Source: an uncultured Prevotellaceae bacterium (GTDB lineage Bacteria; Bacteroidota; Bacteroidia; Bacteroidales; Bacteroidaceae). From it: a stretch of 41,402 bases of DNA. Position 1 is the first letter of the stretch. Each line of letters opens with the position of its first letter. Positions 34,027 to 41,375 of this stretch are shown piece after piece. The stretch is taken from positions 1 to 41,402 of the forward strand of contig CADCDY010000022.1 in the NCBI GenBank assembly GCA_902800245.1, written 5' to 3'. The notes beneath the pieces were generated by a model. The model worked only from the letters and a program-made list of their open reading frames with translations, was not told where the DNA came from and ran no database searches. A program made the position numbers and the translations under genes.

Positions 34027-35358
34027 ATGAGTATTCTAATGATTCTTCAACTCCTGATCGTGCTCGGAGCACTCTGGGTTGGTTCACGTTACGGCAGTCT
34101 GGCACTCGGCGCCATCTCGGGCATCGGACTCGCACTGCTGGTGTTTGGTTTCGGTCTGAAACCCGGTTCTCCCCCTACCGACGTCATCTACATCATCATC
34201 GCTGCCGTCACCTGTGCAGGCATCATGCAGGCCTCGGGCGGTATGGACTGGCTCATCCAGATTGCCGAGCGACTGTTGCGTAAGCACCCCGACCGCATCA
34301 CGTTCCTCGCTCCGCTATGTACGTTCTTCCTGACGGTCCTCGTTGGCACAGGACACGTCGTATATACCTTAATGCCAATCGTTTGCGACATCGCACTAAA
34401 GAAAGGCATCCGCCCTGAGCGCCCCTGCGGCGTAGCATCCATTGCCTCCCAGGTCGGCATCACCTGCTCGCCCATTGCCGCTGCTGTCGTCGCCTTCGTC
34501 ACCATCTCCAATGCCAATGGTTTCGACATCACCATCCCCCGCGTGCTCATGGTCTCCATCCCCGCCTGTCTGTGTGGTCTGATGGCTGCCGCTGCCGCCT
34601 CCTACCATCGCGGACTCGACCTCGACAAAGACCCTGTGTTCCAGAGTAAGATTGCCGATCCCTTGATGCGCGACTACATCTATGGTAGCGGTGCCACCAC
34701 CCTCGATAAGGTGATTCCCCCCGAGGCCAAGCGCGCCGTATATATCTTCCTGCTCGCCCTCGCCGTCATCGTGATGTTTGCCGCCGTACCGTCGCTCCTG
34801 CCATCGTGGGACGGCAAGGCACTGAAGATGAACATCGTCATCCAGATTGTCATGATTTCCGCAGCTGCCCTGATGATCATCTTCTGCAAGGCATCGCCGA
34901 AGAAGGCCGTCGCAGGCCCCGTATGGCAGTCCGGCATGGTCGCCGTCGTCGCCATCTACGGCATCGCATGGCTCGCCGACACCTATTTCTCCAACTATAT
35001 GGACACCATGCAGGCCATGCTCACCGACATCGTCAAGGATTATCCGTGGTCCATCGCACTGGTGTTCTTCCTCGTCTCCGTGCTCATCAATTCGCAGGGT
35101 GCCGTCGTCGTAGCCATGTTGCCGCTGGCCTACTCGCTGGGCATTGCCGGTCCCGTGCTGCTGGGCGTACTGCCGTCGGTTTACGGATATTTCTTCATCC
35201 CCAACTATCCGTCGGATATCGCCACCGTCAACTTCGACCGCTCCGGCACCACCGTCATCGGCAAATACCTGCTCAACCACTCGTTCATGATGCCGGGCCT
35301 CATCTGCGTCACCACTTCGACCATCGTCGCATATCTCCTGTCGATGGTGTTCTTCTAA
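34027..35358 (+). CDS. Anaerobic C4-dicarboxylate transporter, DcuA/DcuB family
   Basis: Membrane carrier for fumarate, malate, aspartate and succinate exchange during anaerobic growth. 443 aa with about 10-12 hydrophobic helices. Characteristic stretches: IALG-like LALGAISGIGLALLVFGFGL, QASGGMDWLIQIAERLLRKH, GTGHVVYTLMPIVCDIA, IRPERPCGVASIASQVGI and the C-terminal PSDIATVNFDRSGTT. Fits with malic enzyme and complex I in a fumarate/succinate economy. DcuA and DcuB cannot be told apart here. A hairpin terminator follows about 90 bp downstream. Confidence 0.93.
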   Translation: MSILMILQLLIVLGALWVGSRYGSLALGAISGIGLALLVFGFGLKPGSPPTDVIYIIIAAVTCAGIMQASGGMDWLIQIAERLLRKHPDRITFLAPLCTFFLTVLVGTGHVVYTLMPIVCDIALKKGIRPERPCGVASIASQVGITCSPIAAAVVAFVTISNANGFDITIPRVLMVSIPACLCGLMAAAAASYHRGLDLDKDPVFQSKIADPLMRDYIYGSGATTLDKVIPPEAKRAVYIFLLALAVIVMFAAVPSLLPSWDGKALKMNIVIQIVMISAAALMIIFCKASPKKAVAGPVWQSGMVAVVAIYGIAWLADTYFSNYMDTMQAMLTDIVKDYPWSIALVFFLVSVLINSQGAVVVAMLPLAYSLGIAGPVLLGVLPSVYGYFFIPNYPSDIATVNFDRSGTTVIGKYLLNHSFMMPGLICVTTSTIVAYLLSMVFF

Positions 35359-35450
35359 TAAACAGAAACTGCGAGAACAAACTATCGGGGCCACCTTCAC
35401 GATGGGCCCAGGCAGGGCTGAGAGAAATATAACACGGTGACATATAAGAA

Positions 35451-35485
35451 CAGCAGGCTCCCACATCAGGAACCTGCCGTTTTTA
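35451..35485 (+). terminator. Terminator after the dcu gene (same sequence as at 17.9 kb)
   Basis: CAGCAGGCTCC pairs with GGAACCTGCCG around a 7-nt loop, followed by five T. Apart from two loop bases it is the reverse complement of the hairpin at 17915-17943. Confidence 0.8.
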
Positions 35486-35607
35486 TTACATAGAAAAAAG
35501 CATCACGGCTTCCGTTTTTCTTTGTGGTATGCTCGGCATGAGCAATGTCTAACGGGTGGATAGTCAGTCATGGGGAGGTTCTAGGTTGTTAAGTTAACTT
35601 TTATTGA

Positions 35608-35826
35608 TTAACTCACTTTTTTGAGCACATTCCTTCTTTTATTGGAGGGATTTGGCAACAAGTTGTCTTCCCTCCATTTCTTGATGTCTTCCATTTTTGT
35701 ATTCCCTATTACCGTTCTTGCATTGAAGTTCTTGCAATCCTCAATGTTGGCAGATAAGATAAATTCTTGTGAAACATGTACCAGTCCCCCTTTTTTAATT
35801 GTTTTATAGCTATTTTCTTTGTTTAT
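35608..35826 (-). pseudogene. Possible gene remnant, unknown family
   Basis: A minus-strand frame open for 72 codons before a TAA. It has no start codon near its 5' end, but the composition looks like protein: SQEFILSANIEDCKNFNART and DIKKWREDNLLPNPSNKRRN. The left 30-bp direct repeat lies inside it and is read as KKGGLVHVS. It could be the 3' end of a gene cut when the neighbouring toxin-antitoxin segment arrived. I do not recognise it. Between 35486 and 35607 I see nothing. Confidence 0.3.
35768..35797. repeat. 30-bp direct repeat, left copy
   Basis: Identical over 30 bp to 36475-36504. The core is GAAACATGTACCAGTCCCCC followed by six T. Together the copies bracket the toxin-antitoxin pair. 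Confidence 0.9.
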
Positions 35827-35848
35827 TCAGATATTATTCTTAATTTTG
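35818..35848 (+). promoter_or_regulatory. Toxin-antitoxin promoter
   Basis: TTTG (35818-35821), 19 nt, TAATTTTG (35841-35848): a consensus promoter 28 nt before the antitoxin start. Confidence 0.75.
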
Positions 35849-35876
35849 CAGTCAGAAATCAAAACGTTTTGAAGTT

Positions 35877-36116
35877 ATGACAGCATTACAATTAAATGCG
35901 GAGTTGTTCCGTGAACTGAGCATTATTGCCGAGGACGAAGGCCTGATGAAGAAAGCATTGAAGGCCATTAAGAGATTATCTGCCAAGAAGCAGGCCATGG
36001 ACGAGACGGAGTATATCATGTCTTCGCCAGAAATGGTGAGAATCATACGCCAAGGAGAGAAAGACATTGAGGAAGGTCGAGGACGTGTCATCAAGCTGGA
36101 GGATATATGGAAATAA
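35877..36116 (+). CDS. Antitoxin of a YoeB-type toxin-antitoxin pair
   Basis: 79-residue charged protein (MTALQLNAELFRELSII, then KKALKAIKRLSAKKQAM and a C-terminal acidic helix EKDIEEGRGRVIKLEDIWK). Its position, size and 10-bp overlap with the toxin gene identify it as the antitoxin; the C-terminal half would wrap the toxin. The N-terminal part may bind the promoter for autoregulation. The family (Phd/YefM or RelB type) is uncertain. Confidence 0.8.
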   Translation: MTALQLNAELFRELSIIAEDEGLMKKALKAIKRLSAKKQAMDETEYIMSSPEMVRIIRQGEKDIEEGRGRVIKLEDIWK

Positions 36117-36376
36117 AAATCATGCCGGAAGCTGAAGAAGACTTGGCCTATTGGAAGGCAACTGGCAATAAACGCATCATGAAGCGCATTACAAAATTGC
36201 TGGAAGACATTCTTCAGCATCCTTTCACTGGCATTGGAAAACCTGAGCCATTGAAAGGCGACTTGCATGGTGTCTGGAGCCGTCGTATTACCGATGAACA
36301 CCGTTTGGTGTATTCCATCAGTAATGGCATGGTATATGTATATGTCCTTTCTATGCGTTTTCATTACTCCAAATAA
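36107..36376 (+). CDS. YoeB/Txe-family ribosome-dependent mRNA interferase toxin
   Basis: 89-residue RelE-superfamily toxin that cleaves mRNA on the ribosome. Visible: MPEAEEDLAYWK, GIGKPEPLKGDLHGVWSRRI, TDEHRLVYSI and the C-terminal VYVLSMRFHYSK; the Glu, Arg and terminal His/Tyr match the YoeB catalytic positions. Full length, so presumably active. It overlaps the antitoxin gene and the whole pair lies between two perfect 30-bp direct repeats. Confidence 0.9.
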   Translation: MEIKIMPEAEEDLAYWKATGNKRIMKRITKLLEDILQHPFTGIGKPEPLKGDLHGVWSRRITDEHRLVYSISNGMVYVYVLSMRFHYSK

Positions 36377-36400
36377 TTTATACTCCGAGCCCCTCACGAT

Positions 36401-36414
36401 CGACCTCAAGGTCG
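36401..36414. other. Perfect hairpin downstream of the toxin gene
   Basis: CGACCT-ca-AGGTCG. No T-run follows directly, so a terminator role is unsure. The rest of 36377-36474 has no gene I can support. Confidence 0.35.
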
Positions 36415-36474
36415 CTTTGCTTTGCGAAGAACAAGTCAGCGGGGATTTTTGTTTCTTTTTCTCATATCTTGGTG

Positions 36475-36504
36475 TGTGAAACATGTACCAGTCCCCCTTT
36501 TTTA
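36475..36504. repeat. 30-bp direct repeat, right copy
   Basis: Perfect copy of 35768-35797, 707 bp away. It abuts the truncated leucine-rich-repeat gene tail. Confidence 0.9.
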
Positions 36505-36754
36505 CAGCGAATATGCCACACTTCATGTTCCAGCAGAGTCGGTTAACGCTTATAAAGCCGCAGACCCTTGGAAGAATTTCAAAGAAATCGTTGCTCTGAC
36601 AGAGAGTGACCCCAAGCCTGATGCAACAGGAATCAATGTTGTTTGGAAGACAGTAGATAACAAGGCAGTTATTTACGACCTCAACGGTGTTCGTCAGTCC
36701 GAGCCCAAGAAGGGTATTAATATCATAAACGGTAAAAAGGTCGTGACGAAATAG
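36503..36754 (+). pseudogene. C-terminal remnant of a BspA-like leucine-rich-repeat surface protein
   Basis: Only the last 80 or so residues survive: ATLHVPAESVNAYKAADPWK and NFKEIVAL, the end of a BspA-type LRR_5 domain, then VDNKAVIYDLNGVRQSEPKK and GINIINGKKVVTK, the typical C-terminal sorting-type tail of these Prevotella secreted proteins. There is no signal peptide or leucine-rich repeat upstream; the homology begins exactly where the right 30-bp repeat ends. So the gene was cut, probably by the event that left the direct repeats. Confidence 0.75.
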
Positions 36755-36799
36755 AAAATTAAATAAAGGGCAAATAAAGGATAAATTAGTATGCTAATA

Positions 36800-36836
36800 A
36801 TAATCCCCGATAATCAAAGTGAATATCGGGGATTAT
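36800..36836. terminator. Bidirectional hairpin between converging genes
   Basis: Perfect 13-bp arms (36800-36812 and 36824-36836), ATAATCCCCGATA and its complement, with an 11-nt loop. It lies between the LRR remnant and the primase-like gene. T-runs are weak, so it could also be a barrier or protein site. Confidence 0.6.
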
Positions 36837-36874
36837 GTAATGTAACCTACTTACATGCTTTCATCTGAATATTC

Positions 36875-39349
36875 CTATTTTTTAGGCACTTTTTTGTAAC
36901 TGTCAGCTGTCAGGTGTAAGATTAAGCCGCGGTGTACCCATTGATAGAGTTGGTTGTCTGTACCTTCGCGGTCTTTGCCCTGTGTGAAGCGGACATTGGA
37001 AAGGTCGGTACGCGTGAACTCGTCGGGCAACAGTTCGAGCATGTTACGAGGACCATGCTTGGATACAGGGGTGTCCTCGTCGGCTTTGCGGATGTAGTCG
37101 CCAAAGTAATGGAGCTTCAGCCAGAGGTCGTAGTGAAGGCTCCAACGACACCACGTCTTGATGGTCGATTCCCACTTCATGCCATTGGCACAATAGATGC
37201 AGATGGCCTTGCGGAAGACGTGTACCAAGGCACGATGGGTCAGGTTGTCGAACACACGGTCGCCCGAGGCAATGGCAAACTCGTCGCACTCTGCTTTAAG
37301 TTCTGTAATCATCTGGCGAGCCTGGCGACAGTCGATATAGCCAGTTGCTGCGTTCAGATTGTCGATGAAGGGTTTGAGTGCAGCATCATAGCGGTCGTCG
37401 TAGTCACCGAAGACAGGAGCCGGAGCACCAATTCCCGGGTCTGGTATGGTGGCCAGTGTGAGACGTGAAATCGGACCGTCGGTCATCACGTGTCTGAAAT
37501 AGCGGACTGCCTTACCGGGAGTCGTCGAGGCTATCCAATTGAGGTGTAGCGATGTGGCCGCTGTGACGCTCTGGGTTCCGGCACGCTCGGCACCAAAGGT
37601 GTTGAACTCGTCATCGTCGAGCTTGAGGTTGGTGAACTGGTTCTTCGAGCCCGTTGCGTTCTCCACCTTGTCCCACTGTTCCAGTTCGTTCATCAGACAG
37701 AACAGAGGGGCTCCGTCGTTATCGTCGGTACGGCGAATCAGGGCGGCACTGGTCAGATTGGCCATGAGGTTGCGGATGCGGAACTTGCGACGTTTGGGCT
37801 TATCGACGTTGCTGTTACGGGTGTTGTACTTCTGATGATAGTCCTGTTCGGCTTTGCGTTCCGAGGCAGTGGTCACCTGAATATCGGCCATGATGTGCTT
37901 GACGGGCAGCGAAATACAATTCTTACCAATGCCTGTTTCGGCTACGGCCACACAGTTGCTGCGGAGCTCTCGGGGACGATTGTCGATGTAGCGGGCTGAG
38001 AGACCTACGGGATGGGCTTCGAGTGCAGGAAAAGCTGCTTGTGACACGCACTCCACATTCTCATCGGGTGTACACTTAGTGACCGCTTTGATAACTCTGG
38101 GAACCAGTTTGCGATTCATGCGTGGAGGTTCTGGGCTGGCATAGATATCACTCAACGTCAGCTCGTCGCAAGTGGGCTGTTCCTGGGTCTTGAAGTCAGT
38201 GACCATAGCACCCGACTCGTTCATCTTTTCGCTGACGGCCAGAATATGGCGCTGTTCGCGGGTCAGGGCACGACTGGGGTCGTTGTACTTCGAGTAGAAA
38301 TCGCTGACGAGTCGCTGACAGTCCTGGCATTTCCAGTAATCAGGCGTACGCTGTCGCAGTTGTCCCTGCATCTCGGCTTTGGTGAGCAGCGACACGATGC
38401 CAGTGCTGAGCAGGCTCTTCAGTGAGTTGTGACACTTCCCGTCAGTCGAGAGACACGAAGGCTCAAGTCCCGTCTGACGATAGAACGCCTCAAAGATGTA
38501 GTCGGTACGCGGGGTGGGTGCCGTGATGTCGCTGTCGGCAGGCATGGCTACGGGTGTTTCGTCGGTGGCAGGGGTTGTCGGAGCAGTACTGCCGGTAGCC
38601 TTGTCCCATCCGTCGATGCTCAGACCGCGAAGATTGAAAGCTGCTTGGCGTGCTTCTATCTCACTCTGCGACAGGGGACGGAGAAAATCGGGCGACTGAT
38701 AAACAGCATCACCGGTCATCAGAATGAATGACTGCTTCTGCTGTACCGCGTCGTCGCAAGGGATGTCCAAGGCCTTGCAAAAAGCCTCCTGAGTCTCGAT
38801 GGCGGTCATGCCTACAGGACAGATGAGCCAGATGTGGCACTTGCCATTGCCACGCAGCGAGTGCTCGATGTAGATCACCTTGTTGTGCCACATGCCCGGC
38901 TGTTCGTTCAGCTTCATGGCACCCTCGACGGCCTGCTGGCCAAACTCGCGTTTGTCAACATCTACGCAGGTCTTGTAGGTGCAGCACTCGGCCAGAGCCT
39001 CTGCAGCAGCACGGTGGTTGTTGCGGAAACCGAAGTAGTGGGGACAGATGCCGACGATGTCGAACTTCTTCTGTTCCTTCAGCTGCTTCTGCTCTTCCTC
39101 GTCTGGCTCCGCGCGTACCTCTTTTACTATACCGTGCAGGATGGGGTCGGCCAGTGCCTCGGCAATCTGACTGCCAGTCCAGGGTGTGGCCGTTCCGATG
39201 TTGCCCTTGGTGACGGCGAACACGGGCTGTTGGCTAGCCTCGGCTGTAGCGGGGTTAGTTACTGTGCTGTTGTTGTCAACAGCGTTTACACTCTCGTTGT
39301 TGTCGAAAACGAGGCCCTCGACGGGGGCGCTGATGGTTGGATTATCCAT
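36875..39349 (-). CDS. VirE-N / DUF3987-type primase-like protein
   Basis: An 824-residue protein of the Bacteroidetes VirE-N (BT4734-like) plus DUF3987-like class, thought to be related to phage/plasmid primase-helicases; its cellular role is unknown. The N-terminal part (about 90-260) has TCVDVDKREFGQQA and VIYIEHSLRGNGKCHIWL, resembling the acidic and His/Ser motifs of archaeo-eukaryotic primases. The second half has an altered P-loop AVAETGIGKNCIS (Asn in place of Ser/Thr), MNELEQWDK in a Walker B-like position, and NWIASTTPGKAVRYF. The final 14 residues (LHLTADSYKKVPKK) are encoded by the TGACAG-type repeat arm at 36898-36920. It has its own promoter. Such genes often occur in several copies per Bacteroidales genome near capsule or mobile loci. 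Confidence 0.65.
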   Translation of the reverse strand: MDNPTISAPVEGLVFDNNESVNAVDNNSTVTNPATAEASQQPVFAVTKGNIGTATPWTGSQIAEALADPILHGIVKEVRAEPDEEEQKQLKEQKKFDIVGICPHYFGFRNNHRAAAEALAECCTYKTCVDVDKREFGQQAVEGAMKLNEQPGMWHNKVIYIEHSLRGNGKCHIWLICPVGMTAIETQEAFCKALDIPCDDAVQQKQSFILMTGDAVYQSPDFLRPLSQSEIEARQAAFNLRGLSIDGWDKATGSTAPTTPATDETPVAMPADSDITAPTPRTDYIFEAFYRQTGLEPSCLSTDGKCHNSLKSLLSTGIVSLLTKAEMQGQLRQRTPDYWKCQDCQRLVSDFYSKYNDPSRALTREQRHILAVSEKMNESGAMVTDFKTQEQPTCDELTLSDIYASPEPPRMNRKLVPRVIKAVTKCTPDENVECVSQAAFPALEAHPVGLSARYIDNRPRELRSNCVAVAETGIGKNCISLPVKHIMADIQVTTASERKAEQDYHQKYNTRNSNVDKPKRRKFRIRNLMANLTSAALIRRTDDNDGAPLFCLMNELEQWDKVENATGSKNQFTNLKLDDDEFNTFGAERAGTQSVTAATSLHLNWIASTTPGKAVRYFRHVMTDGPISRLTLATIPDPGIGAPAPVFGDYDDRYDAALKPFIDNLNAATGYIDCRQARQMITELKAECDEFAIASGDRVFDNLTHRALVHVFRKAICIYCANGMKWESTIKTWCRWSLHYDLWLKLHYFGDYIRKADEDTPVSKHGPRNMLELLPDEFTRTDLSNVRFTQGKDREGTDNQLYQWVHRGLILHLTADSYKKVPKK
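36898..36920 (-). repeat. TGACAG-type arm at the 3' end of the primase-like gene
   Basis: On the plus strand AACTGTCAGCTGTCAG continuing to GTGTAAG. It matches, in opposite orientation, the arm at 40940-40963 with one extra base there. No partner arm lies within 200 bp on the downstream side. Confidence 0.75.
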
Positions 39350-39387
39350 ATCTCAAAAAACTTTAATGAATAAAAATTTTCTGAGAG

Positions 39388-39395
39388 CAAAGTTA
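39388..39395 (-). promoter_or_regulatory. Primase-like gene promoter, -7 box
   Basis: TAACTTTG on the minus strand, about 39 nt before the start codon. A short palindrome GTACTA-cgt-TAGTAC (39477-39491) lies upstream at the end of the preceding gene and may terminate it. Confidence 0.55.
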
Positions 39396-39484
39396 CTAAT
39401 AATATGAATACGAAACTTCTATAGTCACGTATTGCAGGGGTTTTCGTATAGTAATAGTAGGGGGAGAAATAAAAGCGTACTACG

Positions 39485-40162
39485 TTAGTACACTTGCGTA
39501 GGGTTTTGAGACTTGACGGCTTTAAGGAGGTTGTCCTTGAATATCTTGGCAATACTCCGACGGTCAAGGAAATCACGGTCTTGAATGTCGCTATTCAACC
39601 AACCATAGTAGGTGTCGGGCCAATCAGGGCTTACACCTTTTTGAATGGCTTGATAGCTGAACTGATGGTCATGCCATTCTGTTCCCCTAATGGCTGGCGG
39701 CATGGAATGCTCCAAATTCTTCGGATAGTTGTCTTTGGGATATACGCCCATACGAGCCATCCGTCTCACAAAGTCTGCCTTGCCTGGAGGAAAATCGCAG
39801 CAGTCCACCAATATGCGGTAGGGACCACCCCAGTCCCAGTCGCTTTGAAACCTGGGCAGCGTCAACTTCAGGGCCAGCACAATCTGGTCGTCATCGGCTT
39901 CTATCTTCTCCATCTCCAGAATACCCTTGCGACGCAGGTCCTCGGCAATCAGCTCGCGCCTTATCTGCCGCTCATCCTCAACAAATGGGTCGAGCATACC
40001 ATTGATGACAGCCATCACCTCAGGGGAAGAAACACCGACTTCTGCAGCGCGAGAAAGCAAGAAACTCTGCATTTCCTCTGCACGCTGAAGACGCACCGTC
40101 TTGGCTTTGTTTGCCCACCACTTGGCCTCAGAGAGTGTTATCGGGTCGTACTTATTCTCCAT
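39485..40162 (-). CDS. Unknown protein upstream of the primase-like gene
   Basis: About 225 residues, not recognised. The N-terminal half is helical and charged (LSEAKWWANKAKTVRLQRAE, DERQIRRELIAEDLRRKG), with an alternating acidic/hydrophobic stretch after it. The C-terminal half is aromatic-rich (RFQSDWDWGGPYRILVDCCD, WPDTYYGWLNSDIQDRDF). There is no signal peptide or membrane segment. The start is either ATG 40162 or ATG 40177; both overlap the gene above, so the two are probably coexpressed. Confidence 0.55.
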   Translation of the reverse strand: MENKYDPITLSEAKWWANKAKTVRLQRAEEMQSFLLSRAAEVGVSSPEVMAVINGMLDPFVEDERQIRRELIAEDLRRKGILEMEKIEADDDQIVLALKLTLPRFQSDWDWGGPYRILVDCCDFPPGKADFVRRMARMGVYPKDNYPKNLEHSMPPAIRGTEWHDHQFSYQAIQKGVSPDWPDTYYGWLNSDIQDRDFLDRRSIAKIFKDNLLKAVKSQNPTQVY

Positions 40163-40865
40163 CAATTTTGGTGGCATTCAGTTCATCTACAAACCACTGG
40201 TAATCCTTGTTCCTCGTTGTAAACTTAATGCTGCGCAGACCGTCAAAACGGAATATGCGCAGATAAGTGTCACGCAACTCAGCCATATATTTGACGGCTT
40301 GTAAGTTTGTAGGTACATACTGGCTAAAGGGCGGTTCGTTGTCAAAGTATTCATAGAAATAGAACGGGCTTTTATCGTCGGCAGACACCATGCACGATTG
40401 TCCCCCATTGGTATCTTCAAACTCCAGACATACCGCGATATCTGCCATCGGCTGATTATTATCGTCCATAGGCAAGATAATTTTGCAGCCGTATTTCGTC
40501 ATAGCCCAGCTGAAGGAAGTGGCTATCCTCAATGGCATGTCAAGCATGTCCAGCTTGGCATAGTACTTCATCACATTCTTCAGCTCGCTGATAGATACAG
40601 TCTGGTAGTTTTGCGGACAAACCACGTAACAGTCCTCCAGTCTGGTATGCATCCACACCTGTCCGTCTGCGTTCCCTTTTCCTGAGCCTACAAAACAGCC
40701 CCCCAATTCACCATTTACACTGACAATGGGATGGCTGGCAACAGACAGCGCACCCTCCTTATCTTCCCTCATCATTATCAGCGTAGCAATGTGCAGGGCA
40801 AATTCACCGTTAGTGCCACAGATGATGTTATACGGGGCATCAAGCCTTACTAATTGAGTTTCCAT
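40152..40865 (-). CDS. Unknown protein, first gene after element B
   Basis: 237 residues, soluble and acidic, not recognised. Beginning METQLVRLDAPYNIICGTNG, it contains a GELGGCFVGSGKGNADG loop and a Cys/aromatic-rich middle (LEDCYVVCPQNYQTVSI). I chose the ATG at 40865 because the longer frame would start inside the promoter. It overlaps the following gene. Both may belong to the same module as the primase-like gene. Confidence 0.55.
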   Translation of the reverse strand: METQLVRLDAPYNIICGTNGEFALHIATLIMMREDKEGALSVASHPIVSVNGELGGCFVGSGKGNADGQVWMHTRLEDCYVVCPQNYQTVSISELKNVMKYYAKLDMLDMPLRIATSFSWAMTKYGCKIILPMDDNNQPMADIAVCLEFEDTNGGQSCMVSADDKSPFYFYEYFDNEPPFSQYVPTNLQAVKYMAELRDTYLRIFRFDGLRSIKFTTRNKDYQWFVDELNATKIDGE

Positions 40866-40892
40866 ATTATTCTTTGTTTTATTCTCTGCCTG

Positions 40893-40923
40893 CAAAAATA
40901 CAAATAATCTTTGAAAATACAAA
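40893..40923 (-). promoter_or_regulatory. Promoter of the unknown two-gene unit
   Basis: On the minus strand TTTG (40920-40923), exactly 19 nt, TATTTTTG (40893-40900). The inverted arm of element B begins 17 nt upstream of the -33 box. Confidence 0.75.
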
Positions 40924-40939
40924 ATATTTATAGTCGTTT

Positions 40940-41137
40940 CTTACACCTGACAGTCTGACAGTTGAAAACAACACCCCGTTACAAGGGATAAAGGAATAAA
41001 AAAGATAGTAATATAGAAGTAGTAGTCGTATCATCATTAAATAATATTTTCCTTTTATTATTCTCTCTTTCCTCACACCTATCATATCTCTCCACCACAA
41101 CAATACAAAATCTAACTGTAAGACTGTCAGGTGTAAG
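40940..41137 (-). repeat. 24-bp inverted repeat with AT-rich core (element B)
   Basis: Arms at 40940-40963 and 41114-41137 are reverse complements over 24 bp with one mismatch. The shared core is CTTACACCTGACAGTC. The 150-nt interior is AT-rich with no gene. Same layout as element A (16764-16975), opposite strand. Confidence 0.75.
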
Positions 41138-41139
41138 AA

Positions 41140-41195
41140 AACCCTACCTTATCGTCGAATAACCTTAGGTTATTTGGCAATAATGGCAGGTTATT
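41140..41195 (-). repeat. Heptamer array of element B (8 units of 7 nt)
   Basis: On the minus strand: AATAACC, TGCCATT, ATTGCCA, AATAACC, TAAGGTT, ATTCGAC, GATAAGG and TAGGGTT. Same length as the array of element A, and built from the same unit types in a partly exchanged order. Contains a palindrome of two 8-nt arms (AATAACCT/AGGTTATT) at 41158-41174. Confidence 0.7.
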
Positions 41196-41197
41196 GA

Positions 41198-41228
41198 GTA
41201 CACAAAAAGAACCGTCCCTTTTGTGTAC
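41198..41228 (+). terminator. Hairpin with T-run at the outer edge of element B
   Basis: GTACACAAAA and TTTTGTGTAC, perfect 10-bp arms with an 11-nt loop, followed by five T. No plus-strand gene ends here, so it may insulate the next gene or be part of the element. Confidence 0.5.
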
Positions 41229-41279
41229 TTTTTAACAAAAAAAATTGCGAAAATATTTGCATAATTCAGATAATTTTCG

Positions 41280-41287
41280 TACCTTTG
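41280..41287 (+). promoter_or_regulatory. Promoter -7 box of the edge gene
   Basis: TACCTTTG, about 88 nt before the ATG at 41376. Confidence 0.6.
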
Positions 41288-41304
41288 TAACATAGAAATT
41301 AAGG

Positions 41305-41341
41305 CGGGAGGCGGCCACCCGATGTAGCTGGTCGCGACGAG
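41305..41341 (+). other. GC-rich structured 5' leader
   Basis: A GC-rich island in very AT-rich surroundings. CGGG (41305-41308) can pair with CCCG (41318-41321). Just after it, CTGGTCGCGACGAG (41328-41341) is a near-perfect palindrome around GTCGCGAC, a possible binding site for a dimeric protein or a leader structure. Confidence 0.4.
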
Positions 41342-41375
41342 TTTCTAATACCATAAAAAACACAACAAAAGAGGT

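Noticed and set aside
35398-35430. A CTGAGA motif after a GC-rich hairpin resembling part of a TPP riboswitch.
   Set aside because: The other conserved TPP segments (ACCTGA and the distal GGATAATGCCAGCG-like part) are absent, and no thiamin gene follows.
35852-36526. A 224-codon open frame on the minus strand.
   Set aside because: It lies antisense to the clear toxin-antitoxin genes and covers the direct repeat and promoter; it has no recognisable domain.
36921-40939. Calling the region a classical transposon or insertion sequence.
   Set aside because: There is an inverted repeat, but no transposase or integrase and no visible target-site duplication; I keep it as a candidate unit only.
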